Positions 15,692 through 24,647 are shown, counted from the stretch's first letter. The stretch: DNA of 64,000 nt from Nannocystis punicea (GCF_026965555.1 NZ_CP114040.1:1984001-2048000), one strand, 5' to 3'. Numbers and translations: made by a program. Notes: generated by a model not told the origin, from the letters alone.

Positions 15692-18031
15692 TCATTGCAT
15701 TCGCGGCGGCGGGGGCTTGGCGACGTCGAGGCGGCCGGCGGCGGCGTCGCGGCCGAGCTGGGCGCGGGCGAGGTCGTGGTCGGGGAGGATGTCGGGGATC
15801 CGGTTGGCGAGCGCGACGGCCTCGGCGTAGTGACGGTGGGTCCGGCTGCGCTCGGCGGCGGCGGCGGCGAGGTCGGCGAGGGCGATGTGGAGGCGGGCGA
15901 GGGCGGCCTCCTGGCCGGGGAGGACGGTGCGGATCGCCAGGGCCTCGCCGAAGCGGAGGCGGGCGTCGGCTTTTTCGCCGAGGCGGAGGTGGAGGCGGGC
16001 CCGCTCCTCGAGCACGTCGGCGACGGCAGGGTGGCGCGGCAGGCCGGCGAGCAGGCCGAGGGCCTGGTCGAGGTGGGCGCGGGCCTCGTGGTTGCCGCCC
16101 TGGAGGGCGAGCATGCGGCCGCGCAGCATCTCGATGCGGGCGGCGGTGGCCGGGCGGTCGGCGGCGCGGGCGAGGGTGTCGCGCAGCAACATCTGCGCGC
16201 TGGTCGGGTCGCCGTGGTCGGCCAGCAGCTCGGCGCGCAGCAGGGCGACCTCGGTGAGCCGCCTGGGGTCGCGCAGGCGCTCGGCGGCGGCGCCGGCGAG
16301 GCGGGCGAGGGCCTCGTCGCCGGTGCACTCGGCCAGGTAGCGCTGGACGTCGGCGACGAGGTCGTCGTCGCGGTGGCTGATGGCGAGCTGGAGCGCGGTC
16401 GCCAGCTGATCGCGGCCCTGGTGGGCGATCCCCCGCGCGCAGTTGACGTGGCCGAGGAGGGCGGCCGCCTCGGCGCGCAGCGGGTCGCCGCCGACCTCCT
16501 TGAGGACGCGGTCGACCTGGCGGGTGGCGTCGTTGTAGCGGCCGGCGAGGGCGGACACGCGCGCCTCGTCGAGGGCGGCGGCGAGGTCGGGCGGGGCGGG
16601 GCCGGGGCCGACGAGGTTGCCGGGGTCGAAGCAGGGGGCGATGTCGGGCAGCGACTCGGCCAGGCGCTCGGCGTCGCCGATCTGCTCGGGGCGCAGGCGC
16701 GCGAGGGCGCGCGTGACGACGGCGAGGTCGCGGGTGCGGCGGTCGAGGCAGGCGCGGTGGCGCTCGCGCAGCGGCTCGGAGGCGAGCGGGCCCGAGCAGG
16801 CGGAGGCGCGGGCGCGGCCGAGGTCGGCGGCGTAGCGGTCGAGCTGGGCGCCGGCGCGCGCGGCGGTGGCGGCGGCGAACGGGACGTCGGCGCCGTCGAA
16901 GGCGTCGGCCAGGCTGGTCCCGGGCGCCGGCAGCTCGGCGGCGAGGGCCCACTCGCAGCTGTGGTCGAGGCGCGGGCTGGCGGCGGCGACGGCGACGGCG
17001 GCGAGGCCGGCGAGGCCGGCGGCCATGACGACGCCGACCCGGCGCCGCCGCGGCGGGGCGACCAGGGCGGCCAGCAGCGTCTCCATCGACGAGTAGCGCT
17101 GCTCGGGGTCGGCGTGCAGGCCGCGGACGAGCACGGTGTAGATGCCCCCGGGGACCTTGGCGTCGCGCGGCGGCGGGGCGATGAGGCCGCCCATGACGCG
17201 CCGCTTGAGCTCGGCCCGGGTCTCGGAGGCGAACGGGTGCCAGCCGTAGAGGCCGCGGTAGAGGGCGACGCAGAAGGCGAACTGGTCGCTCTTGTCGGTC
17301 GCCTTGAGGCCCTGGAACTGCTCCGGGGACATGTACGAGGGCGTGCCCATGAGCGCGCCGCTCTGGGTCAGCCGCGAGCTGCGCTCGAGGTCCTCGGCGG
17401 ACACGTTCTCGCCGACGTCGGCCGGGGCGTCGGGGTCGGGGGCGTTGCGGACGAGGCCGAAGTCGACCACGCGGACCCGCCCGTCGTCGCCGACCAGCAC
17501 GTTCTCCGGCTTGAAGTCGCGGTGGACCAGGCCGACCGCGTGGGCGGCGGCCAGGCCCTGGCCGGCCTGCAGGTAGGCGTCGAGCACCTGCCGCCAGGTC
17601 CGCGCGGCGGTCTCGAGCCAGCGCCGCATGTGCACGCCGCGGACGAACTCCATGGCGATGAACACCCGGCCCTCGAAGTTGCCGGTCTCGTAGACCTGGA
17701 CGACGTTCGGGTGCGACAGCTGCGCGAGCGCCTGGGCCTCGCGGATGAGCCGCGAGGAGGCCCGCTCGAGGCCGCTGTCGCGGTCGAGCCGGACCAGCTT
17801 GATGGCGACCTTGCGGTCGAGCTTGTCGTCGTAGGCGAGGTAGACCTCGCCCATGCCGCCGACTCCCAGCGACTGCAGGACGGCGTAGCGCGCGATCTTC
17901 TGCGGCGGGCCGCCGGTGTCCTTGCCGAACAGCTTCGCGTGCGCCGCGGCCTTGATCCGCCGGACCTCGAGCACGGCGGGGCTCTGCGGCGCGCGCGGGG
18001 CGTCGTCCAGGGCGTCGCCGGGTTCGGGCAT
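15692..18031 (-). CDS. Ser/Thr protein kinase with C-terminal TPR-like region
   Basis: 779 residues. The Hanks-type kinase domain spans about 45-310: glycine loop LGVGGMGEVYLAYD, VAIKLV lysine, catalytic HRDFKPEN with Asp172, VVDFGLVR metal-binding Asp, and an activation segment ending GTPSYMSPEQ. A single membrane helix (about 330-350) separates it from a roughly 400-residue helical region with TPR-like repeats (ARVSALAGRYNDATRQVDRVLKEVGG, ARAHLDQALGLLA). This is the PknB-like arrangement common in myxobacteria, with a cytoplasmic kinase and a sensor or scaffold beyond the membrane. All catalytic residues are present. It is divergent from the DUF1264 gene, with a palindrome copy at 18133 in between. 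Confidence 0.93.
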   Translation of the reverse strand: MPEPGDALDDAPRAPQSPAVLEVRRIKAAAHAKLFGKDTGGPPQKIARYAVLQSLGVGGMGEVYLAYDDKLDRKVAIKLVRLDRDSGLERASSRLIREAQALAQLSHPNVVQVYETGNFEGRVFIAMEFVRGVHMRRWLETAARTWRQVLDAYLQAGQGLAAAHAVGLVHRDFKPENVLVGDDGRVRVVDFGLVRNAPDPDAPADVGENVSAEDLERSSRLTQSGALMGTPSYMSPEQFQGLKATDKSDQFAFCVALYRGLYGWHPFASETRAELKRRVMGGLIAPPPRDAKVPGGIYTVLVRGLHADPEQRYSSMETLLAALVAPPRRRRVGVVMAAGLAGLAAVAVAAASPRLDHSCEWALAAELPAPGTSLADAFDGADVPFAAATAARAGAQLDRYAADLGRARASACSGPLASEPLRERHRACLDRRTRDLAVVTRALARLRPEQIGDAERLAESLPDIAPCFDPGNLVGPGPAPPDLAAALDEARVSALAGRYNDATRQVDRVLKEVGGDPLRAEAAALLGHVNCARGIAHQGRDQLATALQLAISHRDDDLVADVQRYLAECTGDEALARLAGAAAERLRDPRRLTEVALLRAELLADHGDPTSAQMLLRDTLARAADRPATAARIEMLRGRMLALQGGNHEARAHLDQALGLLAGLPRHPAVADVLEERARLHLRLGEKADARLRFGEALAIRTVLPGQEAALARLHIALADLAAAAAERSRTHRHYAEAVALANRIPDILPDHDLARAQLGRDAAAGRLDVAKPPPPRMQ

Positions 18032-18132
18032 GGGCGGAGAATAGCCGAAGCCGACCGCGCAGGCGCGCTCGCGGCCGCACCCGCCGCGGAGGCGCGGACG
18101 CCGACGGCGCGGCCTGGCGCAATCGCGGCAAG

Positions 18133-18150
18133 TGTCCCGAAGGACATGTC
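18133..18150. repeat. overlapping palindrome copies between divergent genes
   Basis: TGTCCCGAAGGACA runs directly into GGACATGTCC, so two alternative hairpins share the central GGACA. It lies between the kinase and the DUF1264 gene. Confidence 0.65.
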
Positions 18151-18224
18151 CGAAAGCGCCGGCGCCCGGCTCGCCGTGGCCCGGCTCGCTGGCGCGCCGC
18201 AGGTCCCGAGGTCATGCCCACGAC

Positions 18225-18920
18225 ATGCGAGGGGCAGTCCGCGCCAGAGCCTGGCTGCCGCCGTGCGCGCTGCTCGGGCTGCTGGACTGCAGCAGCCGCA
18301 CCGCGCCGCCGGGCACCGCGGTGGCCAGCGAGGGCGCCGCCAGCGAGGGACCGGCGCGCCGCGACGAGGCGTCCCGCTCGGCGACGGTGCGCGCGCTCGA
18401 GGCCGGCACCCTCGGGCCGCAAGAGCGCGAGCCGGTCGATCAGCTGCTGCTGGTCCTCGACGGTTACACCCGCGCCAAACGCGAGGCCGCCGGGGCGCCG
18501 GGCGACGGCCGGCCCGGCCGGGCGCTGTTCTTCTGCGCCCAGCAGAACGCCGACTTCAGCCAGTGCGTGCTGTTCGACGGCTCCGACGCGGGCGCGCACC
18601 TGACGGGGGTGGAGTACGTGATCTCGGCGTCGCTGTACGCGACGCTGCCGGCCGTCGAGCGCCAGTACTGGCACGCGCACGTGGGGGAGATCGACAGCGG
18701 GGTGGTGGTGGCGCCCGGGCTGACCGACGCGGCCCACACGGCCCTGATGGGCGAGCTGCGCTCGACCTACGGCAAGGGCTGGCGCACCTGGAACTCGGAG
18801 CGCGACCCGCTGCCGTACGGCGAGCCGACGCTGATGTGGTCGATCTCGCCGGGCAAGCTCGAGCCGGCGACCCGCACCGAGATGCGCTCGCGGTGGGGCC
18901 GGACCAGCCGCGAGGAGTGA
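18225..18920 (+). CDS. DUF1264 (oil-body-associated-protein-like) lipoprotein
   Basis: 231 residues from ATG 18225, chosen because it gives an N-terminal signal sequence; the frame is open upstream. The signal ends LLGLLDCSS, a lipobox with an unusual Asp before Cys. The mature domain matches DUF1264: QCVLFDG, LTGVEYVISASLYATLPAVERQYW, HAHVGEIDSGVVVAPGL, YGKGWRTWNSERDPLPYGEP and LMWSIS follow in family order. The biochemical role of DUF1264 is not established. In plants the homologues sit on oil bodies. No operon partner. Confidence 0.85.
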   Translation: MRGAVRARAWLPPCALLGLLDCSSRTAPPGTAVASEGAASEGPARRDEASRSATVRALEAGTLGPQEREPVDQLLLVLDGYTRAKREAAGAPGDGRPGRALFFCAQQNADFSQCVLFDGSDAGAHLTGVEYVISASLYATLPAVERQYWHAHVGEIDSGVVVAPGLTDAAHTALMGELRSTYGKGWRTWNSERDPLPYGEPTLMWSISPGKLEPATRTEMRSRWGRTSREE

Positions 18921-19022
18921 ACGGGCGCGGAGGGGGCGGGGGCAATGCGACGCAGAGGTGCCGGTGCGACGTCACGTCCGCGCCAGGCTGCACCTCGAGC
19001 GCCGCGTGGCGAGAACTCGTGG

Positions 19023-19084
19023 ATGTTCTTCGGAGCATGCTCTTCGGAGCATGCTCTTTGAGGCATGCTCTTCGGAGCATGTGC
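19023..19084. repeat. tandem array of a 14-bp hairpin unit
   Basis: Four head-to-tail units of about 14 bp, of the form ATGCTCTTCGGAGC. Each can fold as GCTC-TTCG-GAGC. The third unit has TTTGAGGC instead of TTCGGAGC. It has the same design as the dispersed palindrome (CATG plus a TTCG-looped stem) with a shorter stem. It lies between convergent genes ending at 18920 and 19391. Confidence 0.8.
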
Positions 19085-19290
19085 TCAAGGACAAGTGAGC
19101 GATCGATCCCGGCAACTCGACGTGTCGCCCGCGCTCCTGGGACCGTCACCGCCCGCAGTCTCCGTCGCAGGAGGGACGCAGCCCCGTAGGTCGCGGTGGC
19201 GGGCCACCGCACGAGCGCCCCGGCCATGCGCCGCAGGTATTCGACGGGACGCGTCGCCGAGAGAGTGGCGTTGCGCTGCGCCTCGCGGGT

Positions 19291-19453
19291 GAACCTCGAT
19301 GCTTCGAGGTCACTGCGCTTCTTCGCAGCGCGCGGCAGCGGCGGAGCGTCGAGTCGAGGCCGTCGCTGGGGAACCTTCGATGCCACGAGGTCACTGCGCT
19401 TCTTCGCAGCGCGCGCGGTAGCGGCGGAGCATCAAGTCGAGGCCGTCGGTCGC
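19291..19453. repeat. 80-bp tandem duplication over a gene's 3' end
   Basis: Two diverged copies with an 80-bp period (19291-19370 and 19371-19453) share GAACCTTCGATGC, GAGGTCACTGCGCTTCTTCG and GGAGC(G/A)TC(G/A)AGTCGAGG. The right copy contains the last codons and stop of the minus-strand gene ending at 19391. The left copy would repeat those codons but carries indels. Confidence 0.7.
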
Positions 19454-19687
19454 GGGCCCGTCGCGCAGGCGCGCGTGCACGAGGCCGACCCGTAGGTCCG
19501 GGGCGACGGCCAGCACCTCGGCCGCGAAGGCGTACGGCGGGTCGGCGCACCCGAGCTCGTCGCAGGCGGTGATCTCGGCGGCGATCGCCCGCGCCTCGGC
19601 GGCCGCACTCGTCTGGCCCCGGCGGGACGATGTCGGCGCGCGCGAGCGTGGCGAACAAAGAGCATGTCCAAAGAGTCCTATGATCAA
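19391..19687 (-). CDS. small cysteine-containing hypothetical protein
   Basis: Up to 98 residues. The first 30 codons are doubtful (TTG start four bases after the Rieske stop, with a palindrome-like GGACATGC inside). From about residue 28 the frame has strong GC3 and protein-like sequence: IAAEITACDELGCADPPYAFAAEVLAV and LRVGLVHARLRDGPATDGLDL, ending RARCEEAQ. A CxxxxC pair and a lone C-terminal Cys are notable. It is directly downstream of the Rieske gene and probably in the same transcript. Its 3' end is tandemly duplicated. No family recognised. Confidence 0.5.
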   Translation of the reverse strand: MIIGLFGHALCSPRSRAPTSSRRGQTSAAAEARAIAAEITACDELGCADPPYAFAAEVLAVAPDLRVGLVHARLRDGPATDGLDLMLRRYRARCEEAQ

Positions 19688-19690
19688 TCG

Positions 19691-20716
19691 TCACTCGGCC
19701 GCGGCCGCCGGCCCGGTCCGGGCCGCGCGCTGGGCGGCGAGCCTGCGGCGGTAGAGGCTGTACCACAGCACGATCGCGCGGTCCGAGGGGACGAAGCGGC
19801 AGGCGTGCAGCGGCAGGCCGGAGCGGGCGGCGGCGCGCTGCTGGGCCAGGTCGTCGGGCTGGACCAGGCGCTGCTCGGTCCACACGGCCAGGCGCGCGAG
19901 CAGACCGCCGATCACCGGGATGTCGAGCGCGTAGCGGAACACCAGGGCGGTGCGGGTCTCGTCGATCGGGGCCATCGCCACCAGCAGTCGGCCGCCGCGG
20001 AACTCGCCGAAGATCAGCGCGGGGAAGCTGCAGTTCAAGGTGATGCTGAAGCCGCCGCGGCCGTCCCACGGGCGATCGTCGTCGCGCCGGAGGGTGCCGC
20101 TGCTGACCACGACGTCGCCGTCGAGGCGCGCCTCGTACGGGTCGAGGCGGTGGCCGAGGCCGGGCGTGACGCGGCGGTGGGCGAAGGGGGTGTGGTGAAT
20201 GTCGAGGTTGCTCTCGACCGCGAGCGGGAGGGCGACGTCCCACTCGAGCTCGCCGCCGGCGACGCGCCAGGCCTCGTCGGAGGGCATGCCGGGCGGCCAG
20301 AACGGCTCGGGGTAGGCGTCGCGCGGGGCGCCCCACCACAGCCACACCAGGCCGTGGGCCTCGCGGACGGGGTAGGTGCGGGCGGCGAGCTCGTCGGCGA
20401 TCCGGAAGCGCGGGCCCTCGCACGGGACGGCGAGGCAGCGGCCGTCGGGGGCGAAGCGGAAGCCGTGGTAGGGGCACTGCAGGGCGCCGTCGACGACGCG
20501 GCCGGCGGTCAGGTCGGCGCCGCGGTGCGGGCAGGTGGCGTCGACCGCGGCGATCTTGCCGTCGGCGCCGCGGAACAGCGCGAGCGCGCGGCCGAACCGG
20601 CGCAGCGCGAGCGGTCGGCGCCGCGGGACCGCGCGGGCGCGGGCGATCGCGTACCACGCGTCCTCGACGTACTCGGCGGCGTCGCGGCGGATCTGGTGGA
20701 GGGGTTCGTGTCGCAT
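19691..20716 (-). CDS. Rieske non-heme iron oxygenase
   Basis: 341 residues. The Rieske [2Fe-2S] ligands are Cys62-x-His64 (CPHRGADL) and Cys81-x2-His84 (CPYHGF), 17 residues apart as expected. The catalytic domain has the mononuclear iron motif ESNLDIHHTPFAHR (Asn/Asp, His, His). It is short and soluble, like oxygenase components of the VanA, pheophorbide-a oxygenase and sterol-oxygenase type. A reductase partner is not encoded nearby. It is divergent from an AraC-type regulator 133 bases away, which is the natural candidate to control it. Substrate unknown. Confidence 0.92.
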   Translation of the reverse strand: MRHEPLHQIRRDAAEYVEDAWYAIARARAVPRRRPLALRRFGRALALFRGADGKIAAVDATCPHRGADLTAGRVVDGALQCPYHGFRFAPDGRCLAVPCEGPRFRIADELAARTYPVREAHGLVWLWWGAPRDAYPEPFWPPGMPSDEAWRVAGGELEWDVALPLAVESNLDIHHTPFAHRRVTPGLGHRLDPYEARLDGDVVVSSGTLRRDDDRPWDGRGGFSITLNCSFPALIFGEFRGGRLLVAMAPIDETRTALVFRYALDIPVIGGLLARLAVWTEQRLVQPDDLAQQRAAARSGLPLHACRFVPSDRAIVLWYSLYRRRLAAQRAARTGPAAAAE

Positions 20717-20849
20717 CGTCGGCTCCTCGCGGGCCGGTTATCCTGTGCGTGGCCCGGCCCGCTCAGGGTGGCGCGACGGGCCGCAGGTCGCATTCATGCC
20801 TCGCGCCAGATCGACTGACCCAGCGCGCCATCCGGCGACCGAGCCGAGC

Positions 20850-21836
20850 ATGAACTCGCACCTGCCGGCGCGGCTGTTCGAGTTCGCGGCGGGGCTCGGG
20901 CTGTCGCGCGAGCAGCTGCTGGCGCGCTCCGGCCTGAGCGCGGCGGCGCTCGCCGATCCCGAGGCACGCGTGCCGCTGCTCGGGGTGTACGCGCTGATCG
21001 AGGCGGTGTGCGAGCGGCTCGGCGACGCGGCCAGCCTGCGCTTCGTCCTCGCCTTCGACGCCGGCGACCTCGACGCGCTCGGCTTCCTGCTCCAGACCTG
21101 CCCCGACCTCGGCGCGGCGCTGGACCGCTTCGTCGCGTTCCAGGCGCTGTACACCGAGGGCGAGCGCTTCGAGGCGGTGCGCGTCGGCGACGACTGCGTG
21201 GCGCTGCGCTACACGCCGTTCGGGCCGCCCCGGCGCGCGCACGCGTGGATGGCCGAGATCACCTTCCTCGACTTCGTGGTCAACGGGCCGCGCTGGCTCG
21301 GCCGCGACCTCGAGGTGCGGGCGGTGAGGCTGCGGCGCGGGCCGACCGACGACCCCGAGCTGCGGCGGGCGCTCGGGCCGGTCGAGTTCGGGGCGCTGTG
21401 CGACGAGCTGGTGCTGCCGGCGGCCGAGCTGACGCTGCGCATGCCGGGCGCGGACCCGGCGATGCACGCGTTCTTCGACCGGTTCGTGCGCGGGCAGATG
21501 GCGCGCCTGCCCGCCGACGGGTCGCTGCGGGCGCGCGTGCGGCTGCAGGTGGCGCAGCGGCTGCACCGCGGGGCGCCGACGCTGGTCGAGCTGGCCGACA
21601 CGCTCGGGCTGGCGCCGCGCACCCTGCAGCGGAAGCTGCAGGCCGAGGGCGAGACGCTGGCCGGGCTGGTCGACGCGGTCCGGCGCGAGCGAGCCGCGGA
21701 GCTGCTGGCGGGCCCGCAGGCGCTCTCCGAGGTGTCGTATCTGCTCGGCTTCTCGGCCCCGAGCGCGTTCTTCCGGGCGTTCCGCCGCTGGACCGGCGAG
21801 ACGCCCGAGGCCTACCGCGCCCGCGTGCGGGGGTGA
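20850..21836 (+). CDS. AraC-family transcriptional regulator (PF12625 type)
   Basis: 328 residues from ATG 20850. The N-terminal 190 residues match the arabinose-binding-like domain of the OruR/ArgR group (LLARSGLSAAALADPEARVPL, LGFLLQTCPDLGAAL, EITFLDFVV). The C-terminus has two helix-turn-helix motifs: PTLVELADTLGLAPRTLQRKL and ALSEVSYLLGFSAPSAFFRAF, ending RWTGETPEAYR, the AraC signature. It is divergent from the Rieske oxygenase, so it probably senses that enzyme's substrate. A palindrome copy begins three bases after its stop. Confidence 0.92.
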   Translation: MNSHLPARLFEFAAGLGLSREQLLARSGLSAAALADPEARVPLLGVYALIEAVCERLGDAASLRFVLAFDAGDLDALGFLLQTCPDLGAALDRFVAFQALYTEGERFEAVRVGDDCVALRYTPFGPPRRAHAWMAEITFLDFVVNGPRWLGRDLEVRAVRLRRGPTDDPELRRALGPVEFGALCDELVLPAAELTLRMPGADPAMHAFFDRFVRGQMARLPADGSLRARVRLQVAQRLHRGAPTLVELADTLGLAPRTLQRKLQAEGETLAGLVDAVRRERAAELLAGPQALSEVSYLLGFSAPSAFFRAFRRWTGETPEAYRARVRG

Positions 21837-21838
21837 GG

Positions 21839-21854
21839 CTGTCCCTCGGGGCAG
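21839..21854. repeat. palindrome copy after the AraC gene
   Basis: CTGTCC-CTCG-GGGCAG, a stem with one G-T pair, immediately after the AraC stop. It is placed to terminate the transcript. Confidence 0.6.
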
Positions 21855-22025
21855 GTTGGCCCGCAGTCCGCGAACGGATGCAGCCTCGATCGGCGAGGTC
21901 GACCAGCCCGTCGCGGACGGGCCACGGACGGCGAGCTCGGCGAGCCTCCACGTCCCAGGTCGCGAGCGGGCGATGCAGACGTGAGGCTGACCTTTACGAC
22001 GGGCGAGGCAGGCCGGGACAGTGTT

Positions 22026-22055
22026 ATGTCCTTCAGGGCATGTTCCTTGAAACAT
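22026..22055. repeat. two adjoining palindrome copies
   Basis: ATGTCC-TTCA-GGGCAT runs into ATGTTCCTTGAAACAT. The two hairpins share the central AT. They sit 60-90 bases before the next gene, within reach of its promoter. Confidence 0.65.
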
Positions 22056-22112
22056 CCGCCTGGTGGCCCGCCCGGGGTGGCGCGGCGGCGTGAATTTTGT
22101 TAGTCGGTGCGC

Positions 22113-23414
22113 ATGGTCGTCCGCGCGCTCGTCGGTTCGGCAACTCTCTCCGTCCTGTTGATGATCGGCGCCGGCCCCGGGTGCGGAAAGGGGGCGCCGA
22201 CCGGCGATGCGGGGCCGGCCGCTGCGCGCCCGAGCTCTGCGCCGGTGCAGCTGCCTGCGGCCCCGGCGGCGGTGACGTGGCCCGCGGGGCCGCAGCCGCA
22301 GTGGACGCTGACGTTGCCCGACGAGCCGTCGCGCTTGACGGTGGCGCAAGACGGCACGGTGCTGGCGCTCATCGACGGTGAATTGGTGGCCGCGCGGGCC
22401 GGGGCGATCGCCTGGCGCTTCGGCCAGGAATTGCGGAACGTGCTGGCGGTGAGCGGCGAGACCGTGGTGGTGGCGCGGCGCGATCCGCCGGCGCGTCACG
22501 ATCGCCTGGTGATGCTCGCCGTGGCCGACGGGAGCGAGCTGGGCGCGGCCGTCCTGCCGCCTGACGGCGAGGAGGACGAGTTCTCCGACTGGATCCACGC
22601 GGCGATCCTCGCGCCCACGCCGGAGGGCGTGCTGGTCGGCGACACCGTGGCGCGGTGGTTCGACCTGAAGCCCGGGCGCTGCGACAAGAACCGCTGCCTG
22701 CGCGCGGCCGGGCGGCTGCCCGAGGAGACGCTCGACAGCGACGCTCGCCTGTCCTTCGGGCCAGGTGGTCGGCGGATCTTGCGCGAGTGGCCGGCGGTGC
22801 GGGTGTTCGACGCCGAGTGGCGCACTCTGGTGGCGGTGCGGGGGCACCAATCGATCGGGGAGGCGGTGCTCGGGCCGGAGGGGCTCGCGTTGGTGATCGA
22901 CGACGACGTGGTGCTGCTGGCGGTCGAGGCCTGCGGCAGCGAGGTCCTCGCGCCCTCGGGCTGGCCGTACCCGAATCGACTGTACGCGCGCGAGACCGAC
23001 GAATGCAGCGAGTGCGCCGCGCCGCCGCCCGGCTGCCAGCGCTGGCGGTCGTATCAGGAGGACGCGCACAGCGACGCGCTGGCGCTGCTGGACGGCGGCG
23101 GGGTGGTGGTGCACATCGACGGCGAGACGCGGGCCGTCCGCGACGGCAAGCCGGCGTGGTCGACCGTCACCGGCGGCGGCGGCAACGTGCTGCGGATCGG
23201 CGAGCGGCTCTACGGCTTCAGCACGGGCATCGAGGAGGACGACCCGCCTGCAGTGTACGCGCTCGACCTCGAGGGCCGGCCGCAGTGGCGCACGCCGCTG
23301 ACGATGAAAGGACCGAGCCTCATCTACAGCACCGACGACGTGGTGCTCGCCGCCGCCGGTAGCTCGCTGGTCGCAGGCTTCAAGGCGAACATCGCCGCGT
23401 TCGCCCTGCAGTGA
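22113..23414 (+). CDS. PQQ-like beta-propeller lipoprotein
   Basis: 433 residues from ATG 22113 (GTG at 22107 is an alternative; neither has a clear ribosome binding site). A lipoprotein signal ends at GAGPGC. The mature protein is strand-rich with repeating propeller-like units (LTVAQDGTVLALIDGELVAA, NVLAVSGETVVVA, VLRIGERLYGFSTG, AVYALDLEGRPQWRTPL). Two Cys-rich insertions (GRCDKNRCLRA and DECSECAAPPPGC) suggest disulfides outside the cytoplasm. It ends convergent with the Notum-like gene. Role unknown, possibly surface scaffolding. Confidence 0.82.
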   Translation: MVVRALVGSATLSVLLMIGAGPGCGKGAPTGDAGPAAARPSSAPVQLPAAPAAVTWPAGPQPQWTLTLPDEPSRLTVAQDGTVLALIDGELVAARAGAIAWRFGQELRNVLAVSGETVVVARRDPPARHDRLVMLAVADGSELGAAVLPPDGEEDEFSDWIHAAILAPTPEGVLVGDTVARWFDLKPGRCDKNRCLRAAGRLPEETLDSDARLSFGPGGRRILREWPAVRVFDAEWRTLVAVRGHQSIGEAVLGPEGLALVIDDDVVLLAVEACGSEVLAPSGWPYPNRLYARETDECSECAAPPPGCQRWRSYQEDAHSDALALLDGGGVVVHIDGETRAVRDGKPAWSTVTGGGGNVLRIGERLYGFSTGIEEDDPPAVYALDLEGRPQWRTPLTMKGPSLIYSTDDVVLAAAGSSLVAGFKANIAAFALQ

Positions 23415-23438
23415 GTCGCTCGCGCGTGGTGCGATGAT

Positions 23439-24647
23439 TCACGGCTGGACGCTGGCCCACGCCGGGTCGTCGGCGACCATCTGGGCCAGCCACGCCTGCA
23501 GATCGACGCCGGCGCTGACGACCGGCAGCGGGGCGGTCAGCAGCACGTGGCCGACGGCGTCGAGCAGGAAGTAGCGGGCGTTCGCGTAGGGGGCGACGTG
23601 GTCTTGCACGATCTCCGCGATCGCCTGCGGGAACTGCTCGAGCGTGAAGCCGAAGTAGATCGGCACGATCCAGTCGCGGGTGTAGGAGAGCAGGGCCCAG
23701 CGCTGGGTCGTGTGGTGCTCGCCGTAATAGTCGTAGATCGCGCCGAAGGTCTCGAGGCATTCGGGGCAGTCGGGCGGCAGCGAGGACGCGAGGTTCCACT
23801 GGGCGCGCCAGATGTCCGACAGCTCCTCGGCGAGGTACGGCGGATCGAGCGGGGGCCCGGAGTCGTCGACGAGGTCGACGCGCACGTCGCCGAAGGCCTG
23901 CTGCACGCGCCACCAGTTGAAGGTCGAGCCGTAGCCGCCGGCGCTGGCGCCGACGAGGTAGGCGCGGCCCGCGTCGGCGAAGGTCGGGACGATCCGCGCG
24001 AGGTAGGCGACCAGGTTGGCGCCGCCGACGTGCATCGTGGTGTGCTCGCCGTAGGTGACGACGTTGTCGCCGCCGTGCATGTCGCCGGTGCAGTACGGGA
24101 CGTAGACGAAGCTCATGTCGCGGAACGGGTTGTTCGGGTCGTCGCGGTCGAAGATCTGCGCGGTCGCGACCTTGGGCAGGTGCGGGTCGAAGTCGGCGGC
24201 GAACTCGGCCTCGCCGTAGCCGTCGGCGACGTGGACGCTGGCGTTCATGGTGTAGCAGGTGGCCTCGTCCCAGCAGGCGCCGCCGCCCTCGAGGTAGACG
24301 ACCACGCGATCGCTGCGGGTGGTGAGGTTGACGGCGATGCCGGTGGTCTCGCCGTTGGCACAATGAGCGTCGGCGAACGGGACCCACGTCCAGGTCTCGG
24401 CCGGCGCCTCGATCGCGTCACCGGTCGGGTCGCCGTCGGTGGGCTCGGGGGTGCTCGTCGTGGTCGGCGCCGTGTCGCCCGCGTCGGTGGTCGCGGCGCC
24501 GCTGCTGCTCGCGTCGGTGGTCGCGTCGCCGCTGCTGCTCGCGTCGGTCTCGGAGGACTGCGGGTCTCCGCCGTCGTCGCCGCAGCCGGGCGCGGTCAAG
24601 GCGACGAGGGCGGCGAACGACGCGATATGGGCTCGAATCATGGGCAT
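23439..24647 (-). CDS. pectin acetylesterase/Notum-like lipoprotein
   Basis: 402 residues. Lipoprotein signal with LTAPGC at about residue 22, then an Asp/Thr/Ser-rich linker with repeated TDASSSG and TPEPTDGDPTGD. The esterase domain starts near 85 and carries the family hallmarks: VVVYLEGGGACWDEATC oxyanion loop, nucleophile Ser235 in GASAGGYGS, Asp in VDLVDDSGPP, and His in DAVGHVLL near the end. This family removes acyl groups from glycans or lipidated proteins (pectin acetylesterase, Notum). Here it would act at the cell surface. A second ATG at 24641 is an equally possible start. Confidence 0.9.
   Translation of the reverse strand: MPMIRAHIASFAALVALTAPGCGDDGGDPQSSETDASSSGDATTDASSSGAATTDAGDTAPTTTSTPEPTDGDPTGDAIEAPAETWTWVPFADAHCANGETTGIAVNLTTRSDRVVVYLEGGGACWDEATCYTMNASVHVADGYGEAEFAADFDPHLPKVATAQIFDRDDPNNPFRDMSFVYVPYCTGDMHGGDNVVTYGEHTTMHVGGANLVAYLARIVPTFADAGRAYLVGASAGGYGSTFNWWRVQQAFGDVRVDLVDDSGPPLDPPYLAEELSDIWRAQWNLASSLPPDCPECLETFGAIYDYYGEHHTTQRWALLSYTRDWIVPIYFGFTLEQFPQAIAEIVQDHVAPYANARYFLLDAVGHVLLTAPLPVVSAGVDLQAWLAQMVADDPAWASVQP

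Noticed and set aside
15695..19189. 1,164-residue plus-strand open frame opposite the kinase
   Set aside because: It is the antisense of a complete kinase with all catalytic motifs. Its sequence is Val/Gly/Ala/Glu-rich with no domain, typical of a high-GC shadow.
19664..19676. CATGTCCAAAGAGTCCTATG as a palindrome copy
   Set aside because: The right arm is AGTCC rather than GGACA, so no stem of more than three pairs forms.
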